Shown here in pieces: positions 1 to 8,947 of a stretch of 64,000 bases of DNA. Both the position numbers and the translations under genes were made by a program. This DNA comes from Paraburkholderia ultramafica. GTDB lineage: Bacteria > Pseudomonadota > Gammaproteobacteria > Burkholderiales > Burkholderiaceae. The notes beneath the pieces were generated by a model. The model was not told the DNA's origin. It saw nothing but the letters and a program-made list of their open reading frames with translations, and ran no database searches. The stretch lies in contig NZ_CADIKK010000002.1 of NCBI RefSeq assembly GCF_902859915.1, positions 310,001 through 374,000 on the forward strand, read 5' to 3'. Position 1 is the stretch's first letter, and every line of letters starts with the position of its first letter.

Positions 1-809
1 GAAATCGGCATCGGCAAAGGTTTCAGTTCCGGCAATACTTCCACCAGCTGACCCGAACGCAGATGCGGCAGCACCATGAAGAGCGCCGGCTGAATCAGGC
101 CGAAGCCTTCCAGCCCGCAAGTCACGTAGGCGTCCGCGTCGTTCACCGACACGATGCTCTTCATTTTCACTTCGACTTCTTTGCCATCAAGCATGAAGGC
201 CCAATCGATCGTACGGCCCGTGCGGCTCGAGAAGTAGTTAACTGCTTTGTGATTGTCCAGGTCTTCGAGCGACGCCGGCATGCCCGCGCGCGCGATGTAG
301 TCCGGGGCCGCGCAGGTCACGCCCTCGAACAGACCGATCCGGCGCGCCACCAGCGAGGAATCCTGTAGCGCGCCGACCCGCACCACGCAATCCACGCCTT
401 CCTGCAACAGATCGACCGGCCGGTCCGTCAGGCCGAGTTGCAGATCGATGTCCGGATAGCGCGTGTGGAATTCACACAGCGAAGGAATCACCAGCAGGCG
501 GCCGATCGATCCCGGCATGTCGATACGCAGCTTCCCGTGCGGCTTTTTATTGCCGCTCTGAAAACTGGCTTCGGTCTCTTCGACGTCCGCGAGGATGCGC
601 ACGCAGCGTTCGTAGTACGCCGCGCCGTCCGGCGTGAGCGACAAACGCCGCGTGGTCCGATGCATCAGACGCGTGCCGAGGAACGCTTCTAGGTTCTGAA
701 TAATCGTGGTGACGGATGCGCGCGGCAGATCGAGCGTTTCCGCTGCGCGGGTAAAGCTGTTGGTGTCGACGACGCGCGTGAACACTTGCATGGCCTGAAG
801 CCGGTCCAT
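1..809 (-). CDS. bpeT: LysR-family transcriptional regulator of the adjacent RND efflux operon (3' end outside window)
   Basis: The minus-strand reading frame opens MDRLQAMQVFTRVVDTNSF and stays open to the window edge, giving 269 codons. Residues 1-60 form the typical LysR winged helix-turn-helix (SFTRAAETLDLPRASVTTII), followed by the substrate-binding domain (for example LRIDMPGSIGRLLVIPSL and DCVVRVGAL). Family members are about 300 aa, so roughly 30 residues are missing. It is transcribed away from llpE and the efflux genes, the arrangement known for ceoR/bpeT next to ceoAB-opcM / bpeEF-oprC in Burkholderia. The inferred role is control of that operon in response to a small aromatic co-inducer. 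The family and neighbourhood are clear; the exact orthologue name is inferred from context. Confidence 0.88.
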   Translation of the reverse strand, partial: MDRLQAMQVFTRVVDTNSFTRAAETLDLPRASVTTIIQNLEAFLGTRLMHRTTRRLSLTPDGAAYYERCVRILADVEETEASFQSGNKKPHGKLRIDMPGSIGRLLVIPSLCEFHTRYPDIDLQLGLTDRPVDLLQEGVDCVVRVGALQDSSLVARRIGLFEGVTCAAPDYIARAGMPASLEDLDNHKAVNYFSSRTGRTIDWAFMLDGKEVEVKMKSIVSVNDADAYVTCGLEGFGLIQPALFMVLPHLRSGQLVEVLPELKPLPMPI

Positions 810-862
810 TGCAAACCTCCAGAAAGGGGCAGGCGCACCAGGCGGGAATCGAATCCGCAGAG

Positions 863-894
863 CAATCGCATTCGATTGTTCAGGGGCACCGAAT
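863..894. promoter_or_regulatory. Inverted repeats in the LysR/llpE intergenic region, candidate regulator-binding site
   Basis: The divergent spacer contains a perfect repeat CAATCG-CATT-CGATTG (863-878) and a wider pair ATTCG (870-874) / CGAAT (890-894). LysR regulators usually bind dyads in the divergent spacer between themselves and their target, so this is the best candidate operator for the efflux operon. No clear sigma-70 boxes could be assigned. Confidence 0.4.
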
Positions 895-962
895 TGTGTT
901 GCCGGATTATAGGCATTTATTTAGGAGTCTGCCGAACCCACAATTCGCACCATTGAAGTTCT

Positions 963-1838
963 ATGCGCATCGCGCGGCTCGACATGGAAGCATTTAAACC
1001 GCCGTACTCCTTTGTGCCCGCCGACAGCGGCCCGGCAGAGGCCGACAGCACGGCACTCGACATCACTGATGTGCAGATCGAAGGGTACGCGCAGGACATC
1101 ACGTTGCGTTTGTACCGGCAGGCGAAAAAAACCGCATTGCCGGTACTGCTTTATTTCCACGGCGGCGGCTTTACGAAGGGCTCGATCGAGCAGGCCGATT
1201 TTGCCGCGCGTTATTTCGCAGAACACTTACCGGCACTGGTCGTGTCGGTGGGTTATTCGCTGGCGCCGCAGTTTCCGTTTCCCGCCGCGCCTGAAGATGC
1301 GCATCGCGCGGCGCTGTGGGTGCAAACGCGGGCACGCGCGTTCGGCGGCAATAGCAGGAAGGTCGGCGTGGCCGGCCACGATGCGGGCGGGCAGTTGGCC
1401 AACTGCCTCGCTTTCATCGCGCGGGACCGCGGCGATGTGCAGATCGCCGCGCAGGCGCTGTTCGGACCGATGCTCGATCCGAGCCTCACGCGTCTGGGCG
1501 ACGAAAAGCGTTTGGGTTCGGACATCACGGCGAAAGAGTGCGCGGCGTGTTATCGCGCGTATCTGCCGCAAGCGTCGCAACGCATGCACCCGTATGCCGC
1601 GCCGCTCGAATCGTCGCGGCTCGCGGGGCTGCCCGCCACGCTGATCGCGACCGCGCAAAACGACGTGCTGCATGTGGAAGCGGAGAAATACGCCAGCAGT
1701 CTGATCGACGCGGGTGTGCTGACTCAGGTGGTTCGCTACCCGAGCGCCTCGCACGCCGCGCTGGCCGATCATCCGCCCGCTTTACAGGAAGCGGTGCGAT
1801 TTTTTCAATGGCGCTTCGATGCGCGCGCCCATCGATAA
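963..1838 (+). CDS. llpE: Alpha/beta hydrolase of the hormone-sensitive-lipase type, LlpE-like, with Asp at the nucleophile position
   Basis: This 291-aa protein has the HSL-family oxyanion motif HGGGF (H66-G69), a nucleophile elbow GHDAGG centred on D140, an acid D234 (TAQNDV) and H264 (SASHAALADH). HSL-family esterases have GDSAGG, so the catalytic serine is replaced by aspartate. The position between the LysR regulator and the RND genes matches llpE (lipase-like protein of efflux) in Burkholderia ceo/bpe operons. Its biochemical role there is unknown to me. The gene ends 34 bp before the membrane-fusion gene and is probably co-transcribed. ATG at 963 was chosen; ATG at 984 (MEAFKPPYSF) is also possible because neither has a strong ribosome-binding site. 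Confidence 0.85.
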   Translation: MRIARLDMEAFKPPYSFVPADSGPAEADSTALDITDVQIEGYAQDITLRLYRQAKKTALPVLLYFHGGGFTKGSIEQADFAARYFAEHLPALVVSVGYSLAPQFPFPAAPEDAHRAALWVQTRARAFGGNSRKVGVAGHDAGGQLANCLAFIARDRGDVQIAAQALFGPMLDPSLTRLGDEKRLGSDITAKECAACYRAYLPQASQRMHPYAAPLESSRLAGLPATLIATAQNDVLHVEAEKYASSLIDAGVLTQVVRYPSASHAALADHPPALQEAVRFFQWRFDARAHR

Positions 1839-1872
1839 ACAGAAATTTAATCAGCGATACCGGGAGCTTCTC

Positions 1873-3081
1873 ATGACTATCCTTCCTCTTTCCCGCCGCC
1901 GCGTGGCGATTGCCGCGCTAGTGGTCCTCGTCGTGGCTGGGCTCGGCACGTTCGGCGCGATTCGCGTGGATGCGAGCTCGCCCGCCGCGCCGACCATCGT
2001 GCCGGAGGTCGATGTCGCGACCGTGGTGCAAAAAACCATTACCGACTGGCAGAGCTATTCGGGCCGTCTTGAAGCGGTCGAAAAAGTTGACGTTCGTTCG
2101 CAGGTGCCGGGCACCATCGTGTCGGTCAACTTCAAGGACGGCGCGCTCGTGAAGAAGGGTGACACGCTGTTCGTGATCGATCCGCGCCCGTACGCGGCCG
2201 AAGTGGATCGCGCCGAAGCGCAGCTCGCGGCCGCGCAGGCGCGCACGGGCTACACGCAAAGCGACTGGGAGCGCGCGCAACGCCTGATCGCCGACAACGC
2301 GATCGCCAGGCGTGACTACGACGAGAAGCAGAACGCCGCGCGCGAGGCGAGCGCCAACCTGAAGGCCGCGCAAGCCGCGCTCGAAACCGCGCGCATCAAT
2401 CTCGGCTACACGAAGATCGTCGCGCCGGTGGCGGGCCGCGTGTCGCGCGCGGAAATCACGGTGGGCAACGTGGTGTCGGCGGGCGCGAGCGCGGCGCCGC
2501 TGACCACGCTGGTGTCGGTCTCGCCAATCTACGCATCGTTCGACGCGGACGAACAAACCTATCTGCAATACCTGAGCCGCGCGAAAGACGGCGGCAAGGT
2601 GCCGGTGGAACTGGGTCTCGCGGATGAAAGCGGCTACTCGCGCAGCGGCACGATCGAATCGGTCGACAACCGCCTCGACACGTCGTCGGGCACGATCCGC
2701 GTGCGTGCGCGTTTCGATAACCAGGACGGTGCATTGATTCCGGGCCTGTATGCGCGCGTGAAAGTGGGCGGCAGCGCGCCGCATCCGGCGCTCTTGATCG
2801 ACGACGCCGCGGTCGGCACCGATCAGGACAAGAAGTTCGTGCTGGTGGTCGACCAGGGCAGTCACGTCGTGTACCGCGAAGTGTCGGTGGGCGGCATCCA
2901 GGGCACTCTGCGCGTCGTCAAGGACGGACTGAAGGCCGGCGACCGCATCGTCGTCAACGGCATTCAGCGCGTGCGTCCTGGCGACTCGGTGCGCGCGCAC
3001 ATGGTGCCGATGACGACCGATCAGGATCCGAACAGCGCGCCGCTCGCGCAGACGCGCGCCAAAGCGGACAAGAATTCGTGA
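1873..3081 (+). CDS. bpeE: RND efflux periplasmic adaptor (membrane fusion protein), BpeE/CeoA/MexE type
   Basis: The protein is 402 aa from ATG 1873, which follows GGGAGC at ribosome-binding distance; an in-frame start at 1819 overlaps llpE and is unlikely. An N-terminal hydrophobic anchor (RRRVAIAALVVLVVAGLGTF) precedes a biotinyl-lipoyl-like domain (DVRSQVPGTIVSVNFKDG, then VKKGDTLFVID), an alpha-hairpin rich in Ala/Arg/Gln (about residues 100-170), the second lipoyl half (INLGYTKIVAPVAGRVSRAE) and the beta-barrel and membrane-proximal domains. It links the inner-membrane pump to the outer-membrane channel in the periplasm. It forms one operon with the pump and channel downstream. Known relatives export chloramphenicol, trimethoprim and fluoroquinolones; the substrate range here is inferred. 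Confidence 0.93.
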   Translation: MTILPLSRRRVAIAALVVLVVAGLGTFGAIRVDASSPAAPTIVPEVDVATVVQKTITDWQSYSGRLEAVEKVDVRSQVPGTIVSVNFKDGALVKKGDTLFVIDPRPYAAEVDRAEAQLAAAQARTGYTQSDWERAQRLIADNAIARRDYDEKQNAAREASANLKAAQAALETARINLGYTKIVAPVAGRVSRAEITVGNVVSAGASAAPLTTLVSVSPIYASFDADEQTYLQYLSRAKDGGKVPVELGLADESGYSRSGTIESVDNRLDTSSGTIRVRARFDNQDGALIPGLYARVKVGGSAPHPALLIDDAAVGTDQDKKFVLVVDQGSHVVYREVSVGGIQGTLRVVKDGLKAGDRIVVNGIQRVRPGDSVRAHMVPMTTDQDPNSAPLAQTRAKADKNS

Positions 3082-3139
3082 GCCCCGTGCGCCGCGGCCT
3101 GGTTGCGCGCGGTGCATGCTCCAATGTTAAGAGCTTCCC

Positions 3140-6100
3140 ATGAACATATCCAAATTCTTCATCGATCGGCCGATCTTTGCCGGCGTGCTATCGGTATTGA
3201 TCCTGCTGGGGGGCATCATTTCGCTCTTCAAGCTGCCGATTTCGGAGTACCCGGAAGTGGTGCCGCCGTCGGTGGTGGTGCATGCGCAGTATCCGGGCGC
3301 GAATCCGAAGGTGATCGCCGAAGCAGTCGCTTCGCCGCTCGAAGAGCAGATCAACGGCGTCGAGAACATGCTGTACATGCAGTCGCAGGCGAATAGCGAC
3401 GGCAATCTCACGCTCACGGTGACCTTCAAGCTCGGCACCAATCCGGACCTCGCGACGCAACTGGTGCAGAACCGCGTCAACCAGGCGCTGCCGCGTCTGC
3501 CGGAAGACGTGCAACGGCTCGGCGTGACGACCATCAAGAGTTCGCCGACGCTGACGATGGTGGTCCACCTGATCTCGCCGAACAATCGCTACGACATGAC
3601 GTATCTGCGCAATTACGCGCTGCTGAACGTCAAGGATCGGCTCGCGCGGATTCAGGGCGTCGGCGAAGTGCAGTTGTGGGGTTCGGGCGACTACGCGATG
3701 CGCGTCTGGCTCGATCCGCAGAAAGTCGCGCAGCGTGGTTTGACGGCGACCGAAGTGGTCAATGCGATCCGTGAGCAGAACATTCAGGTGGCGGCCGGTG
3801 TGATCGGCGCATCGCCTTCGGTGCCGGGCACGCAGTTGCAGTTGTCGGTGAATGCGCGCGGCCGGTTGAAGACCGAGGGCGAATTCGGCGACATCATCGT
3901 CAAGACCGCGCCGGACGGCGGCGTGACCTATCTGCGTGACATTGCGCGTGTCGAACTCGCAGCGTCGGAATACGGCCTGCGTTCGCTGCTCGACAACAAG
4001 CCGGCGGTGGCGCTCGCGATCAATCAGGCGCCGGGTGCGAACTCGCTGGCGATTTCCGATCAGGTGCGCGCGGCGATGAAGGAACTGGCCGAAGACATGC
4101 CGGCGGGCGTCGAATACCGGATCGTCTACGACCCGACGCAGTTCGTGCGCTCGAGTATCGAGGCGGTCGTGCATACGCTGCTCGAAGCGATCGCGCTGGT
4201 GGTGATCGTCGTGATCGTGTTCCTGCAGACGTGGCGCGCGTCGATCATTCCGTTGATCGCGGTGCCGGTGTCGATTGTCGGGACTTTCTCGCTGCTGCTC
4301 GCGTTCGGCTTTTCGATCAACGCGTTGTCATTGTTCGGCATGGTGCTCGCCATCGGGATCGTGGTGGACGATGCGATCGTGGTGGTGGAGAACGTCGAGC
4401 GGAACATCGAAAACGGGCTCAGTGCGCGCGATGCGACCTATAAGGCGATGCAGGAAGTGAGCGGGCCGATCATCGCGATTGCGCTGACGCTGGTCGCCGT
4501 GTTCGTGCCGCTCGCGTTCATGACCGGCTTGACGGGGCAGTTCTACAAGCAGTTCGCGATGACCATCGCGATCTCGACGGTGATCTCGGCGTTCAACTCG
4601 CTGACCTTGTCACCGGCGTTGTCCGCCATGCTGTTGCGCAGCCATGGCGCGAAGGAAGACTTCCTGACGCGGGTGATGAACCGTCTGCTGGGCGGCTTCT
4701 TCAGGCGTTTCAACAAGGTCTTTCACCGTGGCTCGGCGGCGTACAGCCGTGGTGTAACCGGCGTGCTGCGCCGCAAGGGTGCGATGCTCGCGGTGTACGC
4801 GATCCTGCTGGGCGCAACGGTGCTGATCACCCGCGTGGTGCCGGGCGGCTTTGTGCCGGCGCAGGACAAGGAGTATCTGATTGCCTTCGCGCAGTTGCCG
4901 AACGGCGCGTCGCTGGATCGTACGGAGAAAGTGATCCGCGATATGAGCGCGATTGCGCTGAAGCAGCCGGGCGTGGAAAGCGCGGTGGCGTTCCCCGGTT
5001 TGTCGGTGAACGGCTTCACGAATAGTTCGAGCGCGGGCATCGTGTTCGTGACGCTCAAGCCGTTCAAGGAGCGTGGCGACAGGAAGCTCTCGGCCGGTGC
5101 GATTGCCGGTTCGCTGAACCAGCAGTATGGCGCGATCAAGGACTCGTTCGTCGCGGTGTTTCCGCCGCCACCCGTGCTTGGTCTCGGCACGCTCGGCGGC
5201 TTCAAGATGCAGTTGGAGGACCATGGCGCGCTCGGCTATGCGGAGTTGAACAAGGCAGCCGAAGCGTTCGTGAAGCGCGCGGCGCAAACGCCTGAACTCG
5301 GGCCGACCTTCTCCAGCTATCAGATCAACGTGCCGCAACTGAACGTCGACCTGGATCGCGTGAAGGCCAAGCAACTCGGCGTGCCGGTCACGGACGTGTT
5401 CAATACGATGCAGATCTATCTGGGCTCGCTGTATGTGAACGACTTCAACCGCTTCGGCCGCGTGTATCAGGTGCGGGTACAGGCGGACGCGCCGTTCCGT
5501 CAACGCGCCGACGACATCCTGCAACTGAAGACGCGCAATGCCGCGGGCGACATGGTGCCGTTGTCGTCGCTGGTGACGGTGACGCCGACATATGGTCCGG
5601 AAATGGTGGTGCGTTACAACGGCTACACGGCAGCCGATATCAACGGTGGACCGGCGCCGGGTTTCTCGTCGGGTCAGGCGCAGGCCGCGGCCGAACGCGT
5701 GGCCGCTGAAGTGTTGCCGCACGGTGTGAAGCTCGAATGGACCGATCTGACGTATCAGCAGATTCTCGCCGGCAATGCAGGCATGTGGGTGTTCCCGATC
5801 AGCGTGCTGCTCGTGTTCCTCGTGCTCGCCGCGCTATATGAAAGTCTGACGCTGCCGCTCGCGGTGATCATGATCGTGCCGATGAGCGTGCTGTCGGCGC
5901 TGACCGGCGTGTGGCTCACGGGCGGCGACAACAACATCTTCACGCAGATCGGTTTGATGGTGCTGGTTGGGCTGTCGGCGAAGAACGCGATTCTGATCGT
6001 CGAGTTCGCTCGCGAGCTCGAACATGACGGACACACGCCGCTGTCGGCGGCGATCGAGGCGAGCCGCCTGCGTCTGCGGCCGATTCTGATGACGTCGATC

Positions 6101-6325
6101 GCGTTCATCATGGGGGTGGTGCCGCTGGTGCTGTCGAGCGGCGCCGGGTCGGAGATGCGTCACGCAATGGGTATCGCGGTGTTCTTCGGGATGCTCGGCG
6201 TCACGCTGTTCGGTCTGATGCTGACCCCCGTGTTCTATGTGGTGCTGCGTACGCTGGCGGGCGGGACGATCCACGTCGCGCAGAAGGATGCGCCGCACTA
6301 TGGTGCGCCGGTGACGGACGCCTGA
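3140..6325 (+). CDS. bpeF: RND multidrug efflux pump, inner-membrane transporter (BpeF/CeoB/MexF type)
   Basis: At 1061 aa it has the normal length for the HAE-1 family. It starts MNISKFFIDRPIFAGVLSV, the usual first transmembrane helix, and has two large periplasmic loops. The TM4 signature GIVVDDAIVVVENVERN carries the paired aspartates of the proton relay, and the second-half signature is VLVGLSAKNAILIVEFA. It should work as a trimer using the proton gradient, with the adaptor before it and the channel 13 bp after it. Start ATG 3140 is preceded by AAGAGC. I see no frameshift or missing core motif. Confidence 0.95.
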   Translation: MNISKFFIDRPIFAGVLSVLILLGGIISLFKLPISEYPEVVPPSVVVHAQYPGANPKVIAEAVASPLEEQINGVENMLYMQSQANSDGNLTLTVTFKLGTNPDLATQLVQNRVNQALPRLPEDVQRLGVTTIKSSPTLTMVVHLISPNNRYDMTYLRNYALLNVKDRLARIQGVGEVQLWGSGDYAMRVWLDPQKVAQRGLTATEVVNAIREQNIQVAAGVIGASPSVPGTQLQLSVNARGRLKTEGEFGDIIVKTAPDGGVTYLRDIARVELAASEYGLRSLLDNKPAVALAINQAPGANSLAISDQVRAAMKELAEDMPAGVEYRIVYDPTQFVRSSIEAVVHTLLEAIALVVIVVIVFLQTWRASIIPLIAVPVSIVGTFSLLLAFGFSINALSLFGMVLAIGIVVDDAIVVVENVERNIENGLSARDATYKAMQEVSGPIIAIALTLVAVFVPLAFMTGLTGQFYKQFAMTIAISTVISAFNSLTLSPALSAMLLRSHGAKEDFLTRVMNRLLGGFFRRFNKVFHRGSAAYSRGVTGVLRRKGAMLAVYAILLGATVLITRVVPGGFVPAQDKEYLIAFAQLPNGASLDRTEKVIRDMSAIALKQPGVESAVAFPGLSVNGFTNSSSAGIVFVTLKPFKERGDRKLSAGAIAGSLNQQYGAIKDSFVAVFPPPPVLGLGTLGGFKMQLEDHGALGYAELNKAAEAFVKRAAQTPELGPTFSSYQINVPQLNVDLDRVKAKQLGVPVTDVFNTMQIYLGSLYVNDFNRFGRVYQVRVQADAPFRQRADDILQLKTRNAAGDMVPLSSLVTVTPTYGPEMVVRYNGYTAADINGGPAPGFSSGQAQAAAERVAAEVLPHGVKLEWTDLTYQQILAGNAGMWVFPISVLLVFLVLAALYESLTLPLAVIMIVPMSVLSALTGVWLTGGDNNIFTQIGLMVLVGLSAKNAILIVEFARELEHDGHTPLSAAIEASRLRLRPILMTSIAFIMGVVPLVLSSGAGSEMRHAMGIAVFFGMLGVTLFGLMLTPVFYVVLRTLAGGTIHVAQKDAPHYGAPVTDA

Positions 6326-6338
6326 GGAGAAAACAATA

Positions 6339-7952
6339 ATGAAACGCGTTGAATCTCGCTTTGAATCTTTGAGCGGGTGGGGCCGGGCGGCTGTCAGTGG
6401 CTTGCTGGTTGCACTGCTCGCCGCCTGCTCGGTGGAGCCGACTTACAAGCGGCCGGACGTGGACACGCCGAGCGCGTTCAAGGAAGCGCCCGCCGCGTCG
6501 GCCAGCTCCGCTGCATCCGCACCGTCCGCGCAGGACACCGGCACGTGGAAGCAGGCCCAGCCCGCGGACGACGCGCATCGCGGCGAATGGTGGACGATTT
6601 TCGGCGACCCGCAACTCAACGCGCTGGAAGAGCAGGCGTCCGCCGCGAATCAGGACCTGAAGGCAGCGGCGGCGCGCGTGCAACAGGCGCGTGCGGTGAC
6701 GCAAGCGGCGAAGTCGGACTGGTTCCCGAAGCTCGACGCGGGCTTCGGCCCGACGCGTGAGCGCGCGTCGGCGGCATCGCAATTCCTGCCGGATAGTGCG
6801 GGCGGCACGACGGGCACGATCTGGCGCGCGCAAGTCACCGCGTCGTACGAAGCCGATCTGTTCGGGCGAGTGAGTTCGAACGTGAACGCGTCGCGGGCGG
6901 ACGAGCAGCAAAGTGAAGCGCTGTTCCGTTCGGTGCAACTGTCGTTGCAAGCCGATGTTGCGCAGAACTACTTCCAGTTGCGCGAGCTCGATACGGATCA
7001 GGATCTGTACCGCCGTACCGTGGCGCTGCGCGAGGACACGCTGAAGCTGGTCGAACGCCGCTTCAAGGAAGGCGATATCGGCGAGCTGGATGTTTCGCGC
7101 TCCCGCAACGAACTCGCGAGCGCGCGTGCCGATGCGGTCGGCGTCGCGCGTCAGCGTGCGGCGTCCGAGCATAGTCTCGCGATTCTGCTCGGCAAGCCGC
7201 CGGCGGACTTCTCGTTCGCCGAAGCGCCGCTCGTGCCGGTGACGGTGCGGGTGCCGCCGGGTTTGCCTTCGGCGTTGCTCGAACGGCGGCCCGATATTTC
7301 GGCGGCGGAGCGGTCGATGCAGGCGGCGAATGCGCGCGTTGGCCTTGCGAAGTCCGCGTTCTTCCCGAAGCTCGATATCACCGGCGCGGCTGGCTTTGAA
7401 TCGGCGACGCTCGGCAATCTGTTCATGTGGTCGAGCCGCGCGTTCATTCTCGGTCCGTTCGCCGGCACCGCATTGACGGTCCCGCTGTTCGACGGTGGCC
7501 GTCGCAAGGCCAACCTCGCGCAAGCGCGTTCGAAGTATGACGAAGACGTCGCGCAATATCGTCAGCAGGTCTTGGTGGCGTTCCGCGAGGTCGAAGACAA
7601 TCTGGCCGACTTGCGTCTGCTCGACGATCAGATGCGCGAGCAGAACAACGCGGTGCAGGCCTCGCAACGGGCGGCGCATCTGTCAAGCACGCAGTACACC
7701 GAAGGCGCGGTCAGCTATCTGGATGTGATCGACAGCGAGCGCCAGGTGCTGACTTCGCAATTGCAGGCGAGCCACCTGTCGGGCACGCAGGCGGTGGCGA
7801 CGGTGAATCTGATTCGCGCGCTGGGCGGCGGTTGGGGTGATGTGAGGGCGCCGGATACGGCGGTTGGGGCGGTTGCTCCGGACGCGGCTTCTGGTTCGAC
7901 GTCCGCGATTGCGTCTACATCTGCATCGGCGCAGCAGGTGGCGAAGCAGTAA
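6339..7952 (+). CDS. oprC: RND efflux outer-membrane channel, NodT/OprM family lipoprotein
   Basis: This 537-aa protein has a signal peptide ending in the lipobox LLAAC with the lipidated cysteine at C30, followed by SVEPTYKRPDVDTP, typical of the NodT/OprM family. Two repeated coiled-coil halves (about residues 100-300 and 310-500) include the conserved LLERRPDISAAERSMQAANARVGLAKSAFFP-type segment and the closing ALGGGW. The C-terminal tail after about residue 505 is Ala/Ser-rich and probably disordered. It is the last gene of the operon (GAGGAGAAAACAATA before the ATG) and is followed at 7984 by a terminator. The name follows the bpe naming; opcM is the ceo-system equivalent. Confidence 0.93.
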   Translation: MKRVESRFESLSGWGRAAVSGLLVALLAACSVEPTYKRPDVDTPSAFKEAPAASASSAASAPSAQDTGTWKQAQPADDAHRGEWWTIFGDPQLNALEEQASAANQDLKAAAARVQQARAVTQAAKSDWFPKLDAGFGPTRERASAASQFLPDSAGGTTGTIWRAQVTASYEADLFGRVSSNVNASRADEQQSEALFRSVQLSLQADVAQNYFQLRELDTDQDLYRRTVALREDTLKLVERRFKEGDIGELDVSRSRNELASARADAVGVARQRAASEHSLAILLGKPPADFSFAEAPLVPVTVRVPPGLPSALLERRPDISAAERSMQAANARVGLAKSAFFPKLDITGAAGFESATLGNLFMWSSRAFILGPFAGTALTVPLFDGGRRKANLAQARSKYDEDVAQYRQQVLVAFREVEDNLADLRLLDDQMREQNNAVQASQRAAHLSSTQYTEGAVSYLDVIDSERQVLTSQLQASHLSGTQAVATVNLIRALGGGWGDVRAPDTAVGAVAPDAASGSTSAIASTSASAQQVAKQ

Positions 7953-7983
7953 CTAACTGGCTCATTGATGCCGTAGCGTAGTG

Positions 7984-8020
7984 AACGCCGGGTCGCGCGA
8001 TAGCCTAACCCGGCGTTGTT
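7984..8020 (+). terminator. Rho-independent-like terminator after the efflux operon
   Basis: A perfect 10-bp stem, AACGCCGGGT (7984-7993) and ACCCGGCGTT (8008-8017), with a 14-nt loop is followed by GTTTCAT. It sits 32 bp past the stop of the outer-membrane gene. The T-run is short, so it may be helped by other factors. Confidence 0.65.
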
Positions 8021-8073
8021 TCATCCAAATCTTTTTTCCCGCTTTCCTTCCGAAAATCCGTTCGTAGACCACC

Positions 8074-8230
8074 GGGTTCGGCCGCAGCGGCGCGGGCAAG
8101 TCGACGCTGTCTCGCAACGCGCGCCGTTCTGGAAGAAGCTCCTGCAATTCGCAGGACCGGGTCTGCTGGTTTCAATCGGCTATATGGACCCGGGCAATTT
8201 GGCTGGTGGTGCAGACGGCGGGATTGGCTG
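8074..8230 (+). pseudogene. Gene debris: an ABC-type Walker A fragment joined to an NRAMP (MntH) N-terminal fragment
   Basis: One frame reads GFGRSGAGKSTLSRNAR (8074-8124 region), a good ABC-transporter P-loop. A different frame reads FAGPGLLVSIGYMDPGN (about 8142-8198), the hallmark start of NRAMP Mn/Fe transporters (family consensus GPGxLVxxGYMDPGNW). Neither continues: there is no other ABC motif and no NRAMP transmembrane segments follow. I read this as the remains of two genes left by deletion. The stretch between the efflux operon and flhC has no intact gene. Confidence 0.6.
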
Positions 8231-8282
8231 GTTGATCCGGCGGCGTGCCGGGCGCCACGCGTCGATTGGCGGCGCGATGGCG

Positions 8283-8313
8283 AAAAAAATCCGCACAGTG
8301 TGCGGATTTTTTA
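8283..8313. terminator. Bidirectional-type terminator downstream of flhC
   Basis: AAATCCGCAC / GTGCGGATTT form a perfect stem with a very short loop, flanked by A-run and T-run on both sides (8283-8313). It lies 51 bp past the flhC stop on the minus strand and can also stop leftward-to-rightward transcription from the efflux side. Confidence 0.85.
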
Positions 8314-8363
8314 AAGGCTTCGGTTCGAGTCGGGCGGACCAGCCCTCATCGAGTCAATTCAAA

Positions 8364-8933
8364 TCAGGCGGCTTGCGCGACCTGCGCTGCTTCGAGCGCT
8401 TCCTGGCGGGCGGCCGCTGCTTTCTTCGTTTTGCCGGCGCGCGACGGCGGCTGGCAGGCACCGCACACCACGTTGTGCTGCAGATCGTGCTTGTGCGCGA
8501 CGAACTTGCCAGTGCAACGGCAGCACTTGGTCAATTGCAGAATGTCGGCGTCGAAGAAACGCACCAGCGTCCATGCGCGCGTCAAGTCCAGCACCGGTTC
8601 GGTATCGCTGTGCTGGCAATGCTCCAGATACAGCCGATACCCTTTGGTCAGCGCATCCAGATGCGAGCAACGTGCTTCGTTCTTCAGGAACAGGTACGTG
8701 TTGTAGAACAACGACGCGTGGATGTTCGCGAGCCACGTCATATACCAGTCCGCCGAAAACGGCAGCATGCCCTTGGGCGGCGATACGCCCTTGACCTCGC
8801 GGTACAGGCGGATCATGCGGTCGCGCGAGAGCGTCAATTCGCTTTCGAGCACCTGCATGCGGGCGCCGAGTTCGATTAGCGCGATCGCACGGAATACTTC
8901 TTGTGCGTCTTCCGTCAGGCTACGCTTGAGCAT
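8364..8933 (-). CDS. flhC: Flagellar master regulator subunit FlhC
   Basis: The 189-aa protein shows the FlhC core: ELGARMQVLESELTLSR, GVSPPKGMLPFSADWYMTW, YRLYLEHCQ, LTRAWTLVRF. A zinc site is formed by CCRC and CGAC near residues 135-160, followed by PPSRA. With FlhD it forms the FlhD4C2 activator of class II flagellar genes. ATG 8933 was chosen because GAGGTG precedes it at ideal spacing; a GTG at 8942 is the alternative. It follows flhD by 14 bp on the same strand. The C-terminal Ala/Lys/Gln-rich tail is longer than in E. coli, as is usual in beta-proteobacteria. Confidence 0.97.
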   Translation of the reverse strand: MLKRSLTEDAQEVFRAIALIELGARMQVLESELTLSRDRMIRLYREVKGVSPPKGMLPFSADWYMTWLANIHASLFYNTYLFLKNEARCSHLDALTKGYRLYLEHCQHSDTEPVLDLTRAWTLVRFFDADILQLTKCCRCTGKFVAHKHDLQHNVVCGACQPPSRAGKTKKAAAARQEALEAAQVAQAA

Positions 8934-8947
8934 CGCAGTCACCTCGA

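Noticed and set aside
1918..3117. Long minus-strand open frame opposite the membrane-fusion gene
   Set aside because: Arg/His-rich translation without motifs, wholly opposite a clear RND adaptor; a shadow caused by high GC.
4610..5722. 370-codon minus-strand frame opposite the RND pump
   Set aside because: Same reason: high-GC antisense shadow, no ribosome-binding site or family pattern.
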